The notes beneath the pieces were generated by a model. The model worked only from the letters and a program-made list of their open reading frames with translations. It was not told where the DNA came from and did no database searches. Source: a virus. From it: a stretch of DNA of 40,630 bases. The position numbers and the translations under genes were made by a program. This document shows positions 13,289-22,022 of this stretch, in pieces (position 1 is the first letter of the stretch; every line of letters begins with the position of its first letter). The stretch is from the IMG/VR virus record IMGVR_UViG_3300043640_000053, positions 1 to 40,630 of that record, one strand, 5' to 3'.

Positions 13289-14621
13289 CGACAATTTAAT
13301 AACGCTGTACGGCGGAGCGATACGCGGCGGAAAGACATACTGGCTTATACTCCTTTTGTGGACCTACGCGCTGAAGTATCCAAAAAGCCGCTGGCTGATT
13401 TTACGAAACTCTTATACCACACTTTTAAAAACGACGCTGGTAACATTCCAGAAGATCTTAGACGACGGATTAAACATCGACGTCTCAAGCTGGAATTCAG
13501 CGGACAACACAGTTACGCTGCATAACGGATCTCAAATCGTTTTCATGGCCGAAAGCTACGACAACGATAAGGAGCTGAATAGATTTCGCGGCCTGGAAAT
13601 AAACGGCGCCGGTGTAGATGAGCTTAACGAAATACAAAAGGTAACTTTTAACAAACTGATTGAGCGCTCCGGGTCATGGCAACATTCGCCCGGATGCCCT
13701 ATCAAGATTGTAGCGACGTGCAACCCGACACACAACTGGGTGAAGGAGGATTTTTATGATAGATGGAAATTAGGAACACTTCCGAAAGGTTGGGCCTACG
13801 TTCCGGCAAAGATCACAGACAACCCGCATATTTCTAAAGAGTATATCGACAGCTTAAAGAATCTTCCCAAATACGAATACGATTCATTCGTGTTAGGCGA
13901 TTGGGAAGTAGTACCGCGCACGGGCGGAGAATTTTATAAGCTATTCAACTACGACGACAACACTGTTCAAGACTCTGTTATAGATCCGGCCCTGGTGTTG
14001 CATATTAGTTTCGATTTTAACGTCAATCCTTACATGACCATTACGGTCTGGCAGTTTAAGGGAAAGATTGGAATACAGATAGATGAATTGTGTTTAAGGT
14101 CGCCACAGAATAGCACGCCTGCGGCGTGTAAAGCATTTTTGAATAAGTACGGAAATCATGCCGCTGGTGTATGGTACTACGGTGACCCTTCCGGTAAGGC
14201 AAGGGACACCAGGGACGAAAAGGGCGCTAATGATTTTACTATTATCGGCGCGCTGTTGAACGCGAAGTTAAGAGCTTACGAGCGGACGCTAAATGCGGCT
14301 CCGCCTGTTGCAATGCGCGGAAATTTTATAAACCAAATTTTCTCAGCAGGCTTCGAGGGCATAGAATTAAAAGTAGATCGCAGGTGTAAGAACACAATCA
14401 GCGATTACGTGTATCTGAAGGAGGCCAGTGATGGAACGAAGCTAAAAGAGAAGGTGAAAGATCCGGCTACGCTGGTTACTTATGAAAAGTATGGACATAC
14501 CAGCGATGCAAACGATTATCTGCTTTGCCACATGTTTCAGAATGAGTTTAGAAACTTTCAGCGCGGCGGCATAGACTCAAAAATCACAGTAGGCAAAAAC
14601 CTGCACAAAAATTCTTATTAG
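13182..14621 (+). CDS. terL: Terminase large subunit
   Basis: The 479-residue packaging motor has an N-terminal ATPase and a C-terminal RNase H-like nuclease. Seen are an adenine-binding FQKQREA (25-31), Walker A GGAIRGGKT (44-52), Walker B with D146-E147 in GAGVDELNE, and the TCNP coupling motif (179-182). Nuclease acids include D278 in ISFDFNV, D335 in YYGDPSG, and a late Asp in HTSDANDYL. It pumps DNA into the prohead and cuts it. The ATG at 13182 is the only usable start before the Q-motif, so the gene overlaps terS by 107 bases in another phase. Confidence 0.93.
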   Translation: MKSNLPAELQQPSSTGQNQKVIKPFQKQREAARIVNDNLITLYGGAIRGGKTYWLILLLWTYALKYPKSRWLILRNSYTTLLKTTLVTFQKILDDGLNIDVSSWNSADNTVTLHNGSQIVFMAESYDNDKELNRFRGLEINGAGVDELNEIQKVTFNKLIERSGSWQHSPGCPIKIVATCNPTHNWVKEDFYDRWKLGTLPKGWAYVPAKITDNPHISKEYIDSLKNLPKYEYDSFVLGDWEVVPRTGGEFYKLFNYDDNTVQDSVIDPALVLHISFDFNVNPYMTITVWQFKGKIGIQIDELCLRSPQNSTPAACKAFLNKYGNHAAGVWYYGDPSGKARDTRDEKGANDFTIIGALLNAKLRAYERTLNAAPPVAMRGNFINQIFSAGFEGIELKVDRRCKNTISDYVYLKEASDGTKLKEKVKDPATLVTYEKYGHTSDANDYLLCHMFQNEFRNFQRGGIDSKITVGKNLHKNSY

Positions 14622-14625
14622 CATA

Positions 14626-15507
14626 ATGGCATATTTAATACCGCGCGATTATTTAAAAGTTATCCAGACGGATAATCTACAGCAGATTATCGCTGGTGAC
14701 CAAAGCGTATTAACTAACGCCGAAAATATGGCCTATGAAACAGCTATCGAAAACCTGGTGCAGAAATATGCTATTGCAAACGAGTTACAGGACACATCGC
14801 AGTTTGATATAACGGTAGCCTATAAGGCCGGAATGAGCTTTTTTATAAACTTCAAAGCGTTTGACAGCGCCTTAGCTTATTCGTTAGGAGACTTGGCGAC
14901 GTATAACGGCGTTTGTTTTGTGTGCAGTACGGCAACAACGGCGGGAACTTTTGATATCTCAAAATTCACTTCCGCAGGAACGCAGTACCAAATATTTTCT
15001 TCCAAGTATCCGGAACCGGTATTCAGTATTAAAGGACAGTACAAAATCGGTGATCAGGTTTTCTATAAGGACAAGGTGTACACCTGCGCCGTGTCAACCT
15101 CCGGATATGGTCAGGAGCAAAAACTACAGTATGGGTCATATTCTAACCTACCTCAAATTAACGTTCTCCCCGACGATACCGAACAAGGCACACAGTATTG
15201 GGGATCAGGGGTTGACTATTCTATCCCGGCTGGTACGCTACCTAACGTTAGCGCTTATTATTTCCCTGGGGATAATCGTTGTCAAAGACTTGTTAGTGTA
15301 CTTGTCGATATCGTTTTGCATGAAGTGCATTCACGCATTGCACCGCGCAATATTCCGGAACTGAGGGTTAAAAGATTTGACGACGGCATGCGGTGGCTGA
15401 AGCAATGCGCGAAAGGCGACGTGACGCCAAACATTACCGCTCTTCAGCCACGACAAGGCGGGCGTATCCGGTTTGGAGGTAATATAAAAAACAATAACAC
15501 ATATTAA
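14626..15507 (+). CDS. Head completion protein, Mu gp36/DUF1320-like, with inserted binding-module repeats
   Basis: In this 293-residue product, the ends resemble DUF1320 (Mu gp36): an N-terminal helix pair with AYETAIENLVQKYAI, and a C-terminal helical part with RLVSVLVDIVLHEVHSRI and KRFDDGMRWLKQCAKGDV. Between them lie two segments of the Y-x-x-GD-x-x-x-Y-x-x-x-x-Y/F-x-C type: AYSLGDLATYNGVCFVC (about 84-100) and YKIGDQVFYKDKVYTC (139-154). Those resemble carbohydrate-binding (CBM5/12-like) modules. A normal gp36 is about half this length. It lies between terL and the portal. A head-tail connector role is likely; the insert could decorate the neck and bind host glycans. Confidence 0.6.
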   Translation: MAYLIPRDYLKVIQTDNLQQIIAGDQSVLTNAENMAYETAIENLVQKYAIANELQDTSQFDITVAYKAGMSFFINFKAFDSALAYSLGDLATYNGVCFVCSTATTAGTFDISKFTSAGTQYQIFSSKYPEPVFSIKGQYKIGDQVFYKDKVYTCAVSTSGYGQEQKLQYGSYSNLPQINVLPDDTEQGTQYWGSGVDYSIPAGTLPNVSAYYFPGDNRCQRLVSVLVDIVLHEVHSRIAPRNIPELRVKRFDDGMRWLKQCAKGDVTPNITALQPRQGGRIRFGGNIKNNNTY

Positions 15508-15508
15508 G

Positions 15509-15673
15509 ATGACTTTACTATCTATAGGTTTTGTCGCCGGGGTTATATCTATGGCGATCTTGTTCAACAACATACACACCGCAGCCATTACAAAAATGGA
15601 AAACCGGATCAACGAAACAGAAAAAAAGATTGTCGAAACGCTGCGCAACGCATTTACATCAAGCAAAAATTAA
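15509..15673 (+). CDS. Small membrane protein, unknown
   Basis: The 54-residue product has one N-terminal hydrophobic segment (LLSIGFVAGVISMAILF, 3-19) and a charged helical tail. It lies 1 nt after the previous stop, and its own stop overlaps the portal start as TAATG. Its role among head genes is unknown. Confidence 0.6.
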   Translation: MTLLSIGFVAGVISMAILFNNIHTAAITKMENRINETEKKIVETLRNAFTSSKN

Positions 15674-16998
15674 TGGGAACTATCAACGATATGTATATGG
15701 GGCTTTCTCATGGAGCGGCCAAGCCTTCCAGCTTGTCGAGCTATCTCGCTCCGGTACAGATGCAGCGTATAAAGGTCGACGTTAACGGATGGCGTCGGTG
15801 TATGTCAGAAGCCGAATACGCATACTACCCTTTCCGCGTGCGTATGCAGCAAATGTTTATCGACACTATTCTGAACGGACATGTAGCCTCTTTAATGGAA
15901 AGGCGTCAGGATCTTACGATGCTGCGTAAACGCAAGGTAGTGGACGCCACAGGTGTTCAGTCCGACGATCTGACTCAGTATTGGCAAGAAAGCGAATGGG
16001 TCAACGATTTTATTCAATATTCGTTGGATGCCGAATTCTTCGGCTATTCGCTTATTGAGTTTGGCGACATTATTAACGATGAATTTAAAGACCTGTCAAT
16101 AGTGCGCCGGTGGAACGTATCCCCGGACCGCAGAGAAGCAACTACATTTCCCTACAACCCCAATGGATTAAAATTTGATAATGACCCGTACAAAAATTGG
16201 CATGTTTTTGTTAAAACCCGCAGCGAAAACGGCGTTAGCCCTTGCGGATATGGCCTATTCTACAAGATCGCAATTTATGAAATATACCTGCGTAACACTC
16301 TTGGTTACAACGGTGATTTTGTCGAGTTGTATTCTCAGCCGTACCGAGTGGGAAAGACTACTAAAACAACAGAGAGTGAAAGAGCCGAGCTAGAAGCGGC
16401 ACTGCAAAATATGGGATCAGCCGGCTATGCGATCATTGATCCTTCCGACGAAATCGCTTTCTTGGAAACAGCCTTAGGCGGAACAGGATACAAGGGTTAT
16501 GAATCCTTGGAATCGCGCTGCCAAAAAACTGTGTCTAAACTTATTCTCGGTCACGCTGACGCGATTGACAGCACACCCGGCAAGCTCGGAAGTGGTCAAC
16601 CGTCTGACGGCTTGGCTATGGATGGTTCGCCGGTTGCTATGGCCCTTGGCGACAAACAGACTAAGGACGGCAGAAAGATCCAGGGCATTATAAATAATCA
16701 GCTCAATCCAAATCTTAAAGCCCTTGGCTTTAAATACGCGCTCCCTGACGGTTACAAATTCATATTCAGCAATGACGCCGAAGTTCAGGAAACCAGAAAA
16801 AAAGAAGACGACGCGAATCTAAGCACCGCCACTATTGCGCAGACTATGAAAACGGCAGGCCTAAAGATGGACGCCGCATATTTCCAGGAACGGACCGGCA
16901 TACCAACAACCGACGCGCCAGAACCGGAACCAGCACCAGTAATAAAACCCGGATCTAAAATAGCAAACCGTTTAAAAAACCTATATGGGAAAAAATAA
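15673..16998 (+). CDS. Portal protein, DUF935/Mu gp29-like
   Basis: The 441-residue product has the DUF935 layout: an N-terminal region with the stalk phrase FIDTILNGHVASLMERRQDL, then EWVNDFIQYSLDAEFFGYSL, the WHVFVKTR strand, YEIYLRNTLGYN, and a helical end leading to a Pro-rich tail (TTDAPEPEPAPVI). Portals form the dodecameric DNA channel at the head vertex and bind terminase. Position after terL and before the MuF-like protein is canonical for Mu-type head modules. Its 3' end overlaps the next gene by 14 bases. Confidence 0.87.
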   Translation: MGTINDMYMGLSHGAAKPSSLSSYLAPVQMQRIKVDVNGWRRCMSEAEYAYYPFRVRMQQMFIDTILNGHVASLMERRQDLTMLRKRKVVDATGVQSDDLTQYWQESEWVNDFIQYSLDAEFFGYSLIEFGDIINDEFKDLSIVRRWNVSPDRREATTFPYNPNGLKFDNDPYKNWHVFVKTRSENGVSPCGYGLFYKIAIYEIYLRNTLGYNGDFVELYSQPYRVGKTTKTTESERAELEAALQNMGSAGYAIIDPSDEIAFLETALGGTGYKGYESLESRCQKTVSKLILGHADAIDSTPGKLGSGQPSDGLAMDGSPVAMALGDKQTKDGRKIQGIINNQLNPNLKALGFKYALPDGYKFIFSNDAEVQETRKKEDDANLSTATIAQTMKTAGLKMDAAYFQERTGIPTTDAPEPEPAPVIKPGSKIANRLKNLYGKK

Positions 16999-17302
16999 AA
17001 CCTTAAAAGTTCTGAGACGTATCGCCCGTCAGATGCCAACAATTGAAAGGCAGTTCATCGAATGCGAAAGGGTTAAAGGCAGCGAACTAATTAAACATGG
17101 CGTCGAAATGGTAGCGGGGCAAAATGTTGACGAAAGCGGATCATACAATCGGCGCAATGTCGTTACCCGCGAGGGAATCAACGTCAATCACGCGCGCAAA
17201 TTAAAAAAATATTACAAACAATTCGGAGAACCGGGCATACACGGTTACATAAACGCAGTTAAAGAACATGCCAGAAAAGAAGCCGAAGCTAAAATACAGT
17301 GA
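16985..17302 (+). CDS. Basic protein between portal and MuF-like protein, unknown
   Basis: The 105-residue product is strongly basic, with Lys/Arg-rich helices at both ends (MGKNKTLKVLRRIARQ; AVKEHARKEAEAKIQ). It overlaps the portal by 14 bases and the next gene by 35. The basic character fits nucleic-acid or scaffold contact in the head. Family not recognised. Confidence 0.6.
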   Translation: MGKNKTLKVLRRIARQMPTIERQFIECERVKGSELIKHGVEMVAGQNVDESGSYNRRNVVTREGINVNHARKLKKYYKQFGEPGIHGYINAVKEHARKEAEAKIQ

Positions 17303-18089
17303 TAAGCAACTATCTGACCTGGTTAAAGACGTGTATAGCGGCAAGGTCAATCAATACGACCTACCGGAAGATCTGTATTTCGCGCTTGCTGAATATCTGA
17401 AAACTGCGGTATACAAGGGCTTCGGCGGTGCGCTGGCTGACTTTAAATTAGGAACACCGGATTACGCGCTGCTCTCTGAACTAAGGGAGAATATCTACAT
17501 GTTTTCCGCTGCTAAATCATATCAGCAGGTCCGGGAAATGACAGACAAAATTACGGACGACGAAGGAATAAAACGGTCGTTCAAGGATTTCAAAGAAGAT
17601 GCGGTGCAAATCTTCGGTACGTATAACGAAGATTATTTAAAAGCAGAATTCGAAACCGCCTACGCGTCTGCGCAGATGGGTGAAAAGTGGAACAGGATCG
17701 AAGAAAATGCAGACCTCCTTCCATACCTGATCCTTTCGGTTGTCGAAGATGATGCGACGTCAGATATATGCGAACCGCTGGACGGTATATGCGCCCCCGT
17801 TGGGGATTCGATTTGGGATGAATTTTATCCGCCGAACCACTTCAATTGCCGAACCACGGTCGAGCAACTAAATGAACAGGACGGAAAAGGTAAGCTATCA
17901 AGTACTGAAGACCGCGACCAGGCCACGCAGCACGCGGACGAACACATGCAAGACGAATTTAAAATGAACGTCGGAAAGGATAAGGTCGTATTCAGCGACG
18001 AACACCCATACTTCGACGTGCAGAAAGGCGATACGGATTACGCACAAAGAAATTTCGATTTACCCATACCAAAAAATGACGATGAATAA
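17268..18089 (+). CDS. Phage minor head protein, Mu gpF / SPP1 gp7-like
   Basis: The 273-residue product has the MuF signature: YLKAEFETAYASAQMGEKW (123-141), then DDATSDICEPLDG with C168, and YPPNHFNCRTTVEQL (187-201) with the second conserved Cys. MuF proteins sit inside the prohead at the portal and enter the virion in few copies. An acidic tail follows (HADEHMQDE). The 35-base overlap with the gene upstream is long but gives the only start before the domain. It overlaps the gene downstream by 14 bases. Confidence 0.85.
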   Translation: MPEKKPKLKYSDKQLSDLVKDVYSGKVNQYDLPEDLYFALAEYLKTAVYKGFGGALADFKLGTPDYALLSELRENIYMFSAAKSYQQVREMTDKITDDEGIKRSFKDFKEDAVQIFGTYNEDYLKAEFETAYASAQMGEKWNRIEENADLLPYLILSVVEDDATSDICEPLDGICAPVGDSIWDEFYPPNHFNCRTTVEQLNEQDGKGKLSSTEDRDQATQHADEHMQDEFKMNVGKDKVVFSDEHPYFDVQKGDTDYAQRNFDLPIPKNDDE

Positions 18090-18336
18090 CATAGCTGTTG
18101 AAATGATCGGCGCCGCGTTACGGCACTACCAGCGCCAAGGGAAGAAAGTAAGAACGGTATATCTGTCAAAATTGTACTGGCTGCTGTTTAAGGATTACAT
18201 GTCTGAAAAAGTTCCGGAGGTTAATATCGAAAACGGCGTGGTGTTCAATAAGGTGACGGTTAAAAAAGGATCGCTGTTTATGAAGGATAATTTAAGTATT
18301 GAGCTATGGAAGACAGGTTTGACTTTGAAGCCGTAG
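18076..18336 (+). CDS. Small head-region protein, unknown
   Basis: The 86-residue product pairs an N-terminal helix (AVEMIGAALRHYQRQG) with a beta-rich remainder (GVVFNKVTVKKGSLFM). It is nested between the MuF-like gene and the morphogenesis gene with overlaps of 14 and 31 bases. No family recognised. Confidence 0.55.
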   Translation: MTMNNIAVEMIGAALRHYQRQGKKVRTVYLSKLYWLLFKDYMSEKVPEVNIENGVVFNKVTVKKGSLFMKDNLSIELWKTGLTLKP

Positions 18337-18755
18337 GCGCAAAATTTCTGCAAGTAAAAAAAGAGCTGCCAATAATAATGGCAAACCAGGCGCAAAACTA
18401 TTTCCTTGACTCCTGGAAACAGCAGGGATTTAACGGGTCGGCATGGGCGGTCCCTAAGCGAAGGATAGAAGGTTCGCAAGAATGGATATATCCTAAGTTC
18501 AAAGGCTTATCGCGCAGGGTAAAGATCACGCTCGTTGCGTCAGGCGCATTGCGCCGGGCTGTATCTAATTCAATACGGCTGGCAACATTCGATCTTACCG
18601 AATTGGTTGTGCCGCTTGTTTATGCAGAAGCGCATAACGACGGTAACCCTAAGGGAAACGTACCGCGCAGGCAGTTTATCGGACAAACCGAAAAGCTCAC
18701 GGAAATGCAGTTAGCAAAAATTGATTTTTACATAGACAAAATATGGCAGGGATAA
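18306..18755 (+). CDS. Virion morphogenesis protein, Mu gpG-like
   Basis: The 149-residue product follows the phage virion morphogenesis pattern: an N-terminal helix, W-x-x-QGFNGSAW, then KITLVASGALRRAVS, a beta hairpin with ELVVPLVYAEAHNDG, and the closing VPRRQFIG before a final helix. Mu gpG and P2 gpS relatives act in tail or head-tail completion. It overlaps its upstream neighbour by 31 bases and the next gene by 13, as is usual in this chain. Confidence 0.83.
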   Translation: MEDRFDFEAVGAKFLQVKKELPIIMANQAQNYFLDSWKQQGFNGSAWAVPKRRIEGSQEWIYPKFKGLSRRVKITLVASGALRRAVSNSIRLATFDLTELVVPLVYAEAHNDGNPKGNVPRRQFIGQTEKLTEMQLAKIDFYIDKIWQG

Positions 18756-19309
18756 AGCAACCGATTTTAGATATTCTCACGAAGCTGAAAGATGTTACGG
18801 AGATACAGTATATCCGCATTTGGAATAACCAGGTAAAGCACGAAGACGAAGGCAAGATTTACGATTGGCCCAAACCGGCTGTTTTCCTTGAGGTGATCAG
18901 CTCCCCGCAATGGCAGGAAATGGGTAACGGCTACCAGGGCGCGGATATAGGATGGCGCTTGCATCTGGTCCATGAACAGTTTGACGCACAGGACGGAACG
19001 TTCGAGCAGAATTTAGCGGTGTTCGATATCAGGGACAATATCGTAAGGAAACTTTCTTTCTATGAGCCTACCGGATGCGGCCCTCTTGTGAAAAGGTCAG
19101 AAGGATTCGACTACGATCATACTCAGATTTATGTTTACGTAATTGATTTCACCTGCTTTTTCATCGACAGCAAAGGAGCAAAGACAGACCCAGACGCTGG
19201 ATTGTTTATAGATAAGGCGCCGCCAACTACGGTCCAATTAAATGTAGGCGTAGTCGATACAATACCAAACGAAAATATTTCACCAAAAGATTTCAGAATA
19301 CAAAAATAA
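18743..19309 (+). CDS. Tail completion/terminator-like protein
   Basis: The 188-residue product fits head-tail connector or tail-terminator proteins in length and in the alpha-beta pattern (IKQPILDILTKLKDV, PAVFLEVISSPQW, GWRLHLVHEQFD, FDYDHTQIYVYVIDF). Mu gp37-type proteins occupy this position after the gpG-like gene. The C-terminal 45 residues are an extra tail ending KDFRIQK. It ends 1 nt before the next gene. Assignment rests mainly on gene order. Confidence 0.55.
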   Translation: MAGIKQPILDILTKLKDVTEIQYIRIWNNQVKHEDEGKIYDWPKPAVFLEVISSPQWQEMGNGYQGADIGWRLHLVHEQFDAQDGTFEQNLAVFDIRDNIVRKLSFYEPTGCGPLVKRSEGFDYDHTQIYVYVIDFTCFFIDSKGAKTDPDAGLFIDKAPPTTVQLNVGVVDTIPNENISPKDFRIQK

Positions 19310-19310
19310 T

Positions 19311-20165
19311 ATGGCCCGGACGATCGCACAGATTAAACAGCAGATTATCGACAACGTCAACGCAGACCCGGTACTAAATACCAATCTAACGTCTACGAGC
19401 AAGCGCGCCCTGTTCGGGCTATGGGCTTTCATAGTTGCCGTGGCTGCGTCGATACTTGAGCAACTCATGGATATTTACAGCGCTCAAAACGAGGCCGTAG
19501 CGCTACGGGCGGCTCCCGCATCGGCGCCCTGGTTGCAGGATCAGATTTTAAAATTTCAATACTCATTGACAACTCCGCAAGTTATCCAGCTTATCGGATT
19601 CGCCCCTGCGTGGCCCGTAGTGGACGAAACGATGCTAATTACATCCAGATGCAGCGTGTTGACAACGATTTCCGGTAGCGTTCTTATCAAGGTTGCAACC
19701 GGCGAACCGCCTTCCGCATTTACTTCGGATCAGATTACGGCCCTGTCTGGATTTGTTAGAAAAGTCGGCGTACCTGGTGTAACGTACACAATACAGTCTA
19801 ACGATCCGGATCAGCTATACATCCAGGCGGACGTATATTTTCTTGGACAATACGCAAGCGCAATACAAAATAACGTAATCGCTGCAATAAATAATTTCCT
19901 TGTTGCGTCAAATACAAAAAACTTTGACGGCACGGTTTTAATAAGCGATCTGGAAATAGCAATCAGGAACGCGCAAGGCGTTACCGACGTAATGTTAAAA
20001 AACGTATATGCCAGATCAGCCGGCACAGCCTTCGCGGATGGAACAGCGTTAATCTTGAATCAACAAGCGCTATCCCGGTTGTGGCCTACGGTCGCCGGGT
20101 ATATGATTTCCGAAACCACAGCAGGAAAAACGTTAGCCGACTCCTTAACCTTTTTACCACAGTAA
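19311..20165 (+). CDS. Baseplate J-like protein
   Basis: The 284-residue product has the J/gp47 wedge pattern: an N-terminal helical part (IAQIKQQIIDNVNAD), a middle beta domain, then GVTYTIQSNDPDQLYIQADVYF and the conserved helix-strand VIAAINNFLVASNTKNFDG-x-x-x-ISDLEIAIRNAQGVTDVML. In contractile tails J-like proteins join the baseplate wedge to the fibre base. The position is unusual: baseplate genes normally follow the tape measure, but this one sits between head genes and the capsid protease, together with a fibre gene. Confidence 0.7.
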   Translation: MARTIAQIKQQIIDNVNADPVLNTNLTSTSKRALFGLWAFIVAVAASILEQLMDIYSAQNEAVALRAAPASAPWLQDQILKFQYSLTTPQVIQLIGFAPAWPVVDETMLITSRCSVLTTISGSVLIKVATGEPPSAFTSDQITALSGFVRKVGVPGVTYTIQSNDPDQLYIQADVYFLGQYASAIQNNVIAAINNFLVASNTKNFDGTVLISDLEIAIRNAQGVTDVMLKNVYARSAGTAFADGTALILNQQALSRLWPTVAGYMISETTAGKTLADSLTFLPQ

Positions 20166-20166
20166 C

Positions 20167-20304
20167 ATGACTAATGAAAAATTTATAGAGCCTAACGATT
20201 CATTAAAAATCGTTTGCGCCTACTCTTTGCCGCTAACAGTGACATATAAAGTATTTGAATTTGTGTCAGCATCGTTATTGAATTTAAAACACTGCGCAAA
20301 CTAA
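20167..20304 (+). CDS. Small protein, unknown
   Basis: The 45-residue product starts 1 nt after the J-like gene and ends on the first base of the next start (TAATG). That spacing supports a real gene. The middle is hydrophobic (IVCAYSLPLTVTYKVF), and two Cys are present. No family recognised. Confidence 0.5.
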   Translation: MTNEKFIEPNDSLKIVCAYSLPLTVTYKVFEFVSASLLNLKHCAN

Positions 20305-20975
20305 TGAGCATTTACGACGTAGACTTTATCAAAGTGGGCAACCGGATATTGCCGCCCGATAAGAGGTTTAAAGGAATGACCGCATGGGTAAAGGCAATCT
20401 TATCACCCTTTCAGTGGATTCGTGATTTGTGGCTAGGTAGCTACAGGACAGGCTCTACAGATCAGGACTGGTTAAGCTCCACGACATACGCTAAATATAA
20501 TCGTGTTGTTTACACGATCTATGTTTACGAATCACTTAAGGACGGCAACAACGATGCGCCAACAAACCCGGATTCGTGGTTTATCGTTCAAAACAATTTC
20601 ATAGGACTGTCCGAAAGGCTCATGTACAATACGAGTGAGGTTGTTCTTGAATACGCGATAAATAAACGGTTCGAAACGACGTTCAGGCAACCAAATAACC
20701 AGAGCGATATTTTCTTTATAAGTCACGAACCGCCTTCGTCTGTTTTTGTTATCGGCGGATCTGAATCAAATTCGTCAAAGGTATTCAGTGGTGGATCTTC
20801 TGAATACATCATTAACAGTTACAGTTTTGTGTCGTTTTTTAATCTCACACTAAATATTCCATCTGCTGTTTATGCGGGAATTAATCCCATACCGGCTAAT
20901 GCAGAAAAAATAATTCGCTCATTCGTTGATATGTATATCGCGGCTGGCATCACTTACGAAATAGTCACTTATTAA
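20304..20975 (+). CDS. Baseplate/tail protein after J, unknown family
   Basis: The 223-residue product follows the J-like gene where P2 gpI or Mu gp48-type proteins usually lie. The N-terminal half includes a short module of the W-x(n)-YAKYNRVVYTIYVYES-x(n)-W type (about 55-95), resembling the glycan-binding-like inserts in the gp36-like protein. The C-terminal half is beta-rich and ends with a helix (AEKIIRSFVDMYIAAG). Connection of the wedge to fibres is inferred from order only. Confidence 0.45.
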   Translation: MSIYDVDFIKVGNRILPPDKRFKGMTAWVKAILSPFQWIRDLWLGSYRTGSTDQDWLSSTTYAKYNRVVYTIYVYESLKDGNNDAPTNPDSWFIVQNNFIGLSERLMYNTSEVVLEYAINKRFETTFRQPNNQSDIFFISHEPPSSVFVIGGSESNSSKVFSGGSSEYIINSYSFVSFFNLTLNIPSAVYAGINPIPANAEKIIRSFVDMYIAAGITYEIVTY

Positions 20976-20978
20976 TTT

Positions 20979-21773
20979 ATGAAAAAATTAGATACAAGCG
21001 CAGTCAATTCAACTAACGGCCTTCCGGTAAAATCTGGAACGTTAGATCATATACAAAACGCATACGCCGAAGCTGTAGCCGAAGCCGTTAAGGGGATGGT
21101 TGGAAGCATATACAGTTCGGTGTTAATGTATGTGCTGAACGGTTGTAAGAATACCGGGTCCGGATCAAATTATATTATCAGCGCCGGGTCTGTTTTTATT
21201 GGCGGTGAGGTTTACTTAGTGGATGCGGCAACTTTTACAATCACAGGCTCTAACGTTGCTGTTGGTTCAATTGTAACAACCTTCTTTTCCGCATCTAACG
21301 CAGATTCGGTAACGTTCACTGATGGCGTTGCGCGCAATATTCATCAAATACGGAAGATAGTTTTTGCGCCTGGTCTTTCTGGCTCTGGCGCCGCAGACTA
21401 CGAAGACGTTCAGGCTATAAATACAAATATTCCTAAGCTTAATTTAAACGGTACAGGTCGGGCTAATGTTACAGGAACCTATCCGAATATAACCGTAAAT
21501 GTGCCTCTCAATGGCGTTCTTGCTTCCGGCTTAACCAACATTGGAGACATATCTCCGAGCGGAGGAACAACGGTAACGGTTGCGTTCGCGTCTGTTGGAA
21601 CGGCTAGTTACATAGTCGCCGGATCTGTGGAATCTTTCGGAAACCCCACTGATGATTCGCTAGTAGTTCATTCGATTACAAACAAAACAGCATCCAGTTT
21701 CGATTTGCATTTCCAGGAATTAATTGCGAACACGCAGAATATAAAATTCGGTTGGGCTTTAATCGCTCTGTAA
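20979..21773 (+). CDS. Tail fibre or baseplate fibre-like protein
   Basis: The 264-residue product has an N-terminal helical segment (LDHIQNAYAEAVAEAVKG), then beta-rich sequence with many Gly, Ser, Thr and Asn. The last 90 residues (ISPSGGTTVTVAFA to the final NIKFGWALIAL) resemble the compact beta-sandwich heads of phage fibres. Position behind the J-like and I-like genes supports a fibre. Receptor unknown. Confidence 0.6.
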   Translation: MKKLDTSAVNSTNGLPVKSGTLDHIQNAYAEAVAEAVKGMVGSIYSSVLMYVLNGCKNTGSGSNYIISAGSVFIGGEVYLVDAATFTITGSNVAVGSIVTTFFSASNADSVTFTDGVARNIHQIRKIVFAPGLSGSGAADYEDVQAINTNIPKLNLNGTGRANVTGTYPNITVNVPLNGVLASGLTNIGDISPSGGTTVTVAFASVGTASYIVAGSVESFGNPTDDSLVVHSITNKTASSFDLHFQELIANTQNIKFGWALIAL

Positions 21774-21776
21774 TCT

Positions 21777-21971
21777 ATGGCAGCAACAAGGGAATACACT
21801 CGATGCAGGCGGATAACAGGTTATCCGCCTCCCAAGTACAGAAAGCTTTTTAGCGGGTACATGATTGATAAAAATATTCGCATGAGCGAAGCCGCTACGA
21901 CGATGATAATAAGATTTTTCGACGCCATGCCTGATAGTGAAAAAAGACGCCTTTCCCTCCTATCCAAATAG
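21777..21971 (+). CDS. Small basic protein, unknown
   Basis: The 64-residue product is rich in Arg and Lys: MAATREYTRCRRITGYPPP, then an amphipathic helix-helix part (MSEAATTMIIRFFDAMP, EKRRLSLLSK). The second half looks like a ribbon-helix-helix or similar small DNA-binding fold. It ends just before promoter E, so it is a possible local regulator. No firm family. Confidence 0.5.
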   Translation: MAATREYTRCRRITGYPPPKYRKLFSGYMIDKNIRMSEAATTMIIRFFDAMPDSEKRRLSLLSK

Positions 21972-21981
21972 GTGTCACACA

Positions 21982-22015
21982 TTCCTAACTTACGAACTTA
22001 GTTTGCCTACTTTTA
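21982..22015 (+). promoter_or_regulatory. Probable promoter with degenerate operator (site E)
   Basis: The 51-bp gap before the protease has a degenerate copy of the repeated element: TACGAA-CTTAG-TTTGCC (21991-22007). A -7-like TACTTTTA (22008-22015) lies 8 nt before the ATG at 22023. Match to consensus is weaker than at the other sites, and no clear -33 TTTG is seen. Confidence 0.45.
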
Positions 22016-22022
22016 CTGTACA

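Noticed and set aside
15531-15785. 84-codon + strand frame over the small membrane protein and portal start
   Set aside because: It conflicts with two well-spaced genes (15509-15673 and the portal) and shows no protein-like pattern.
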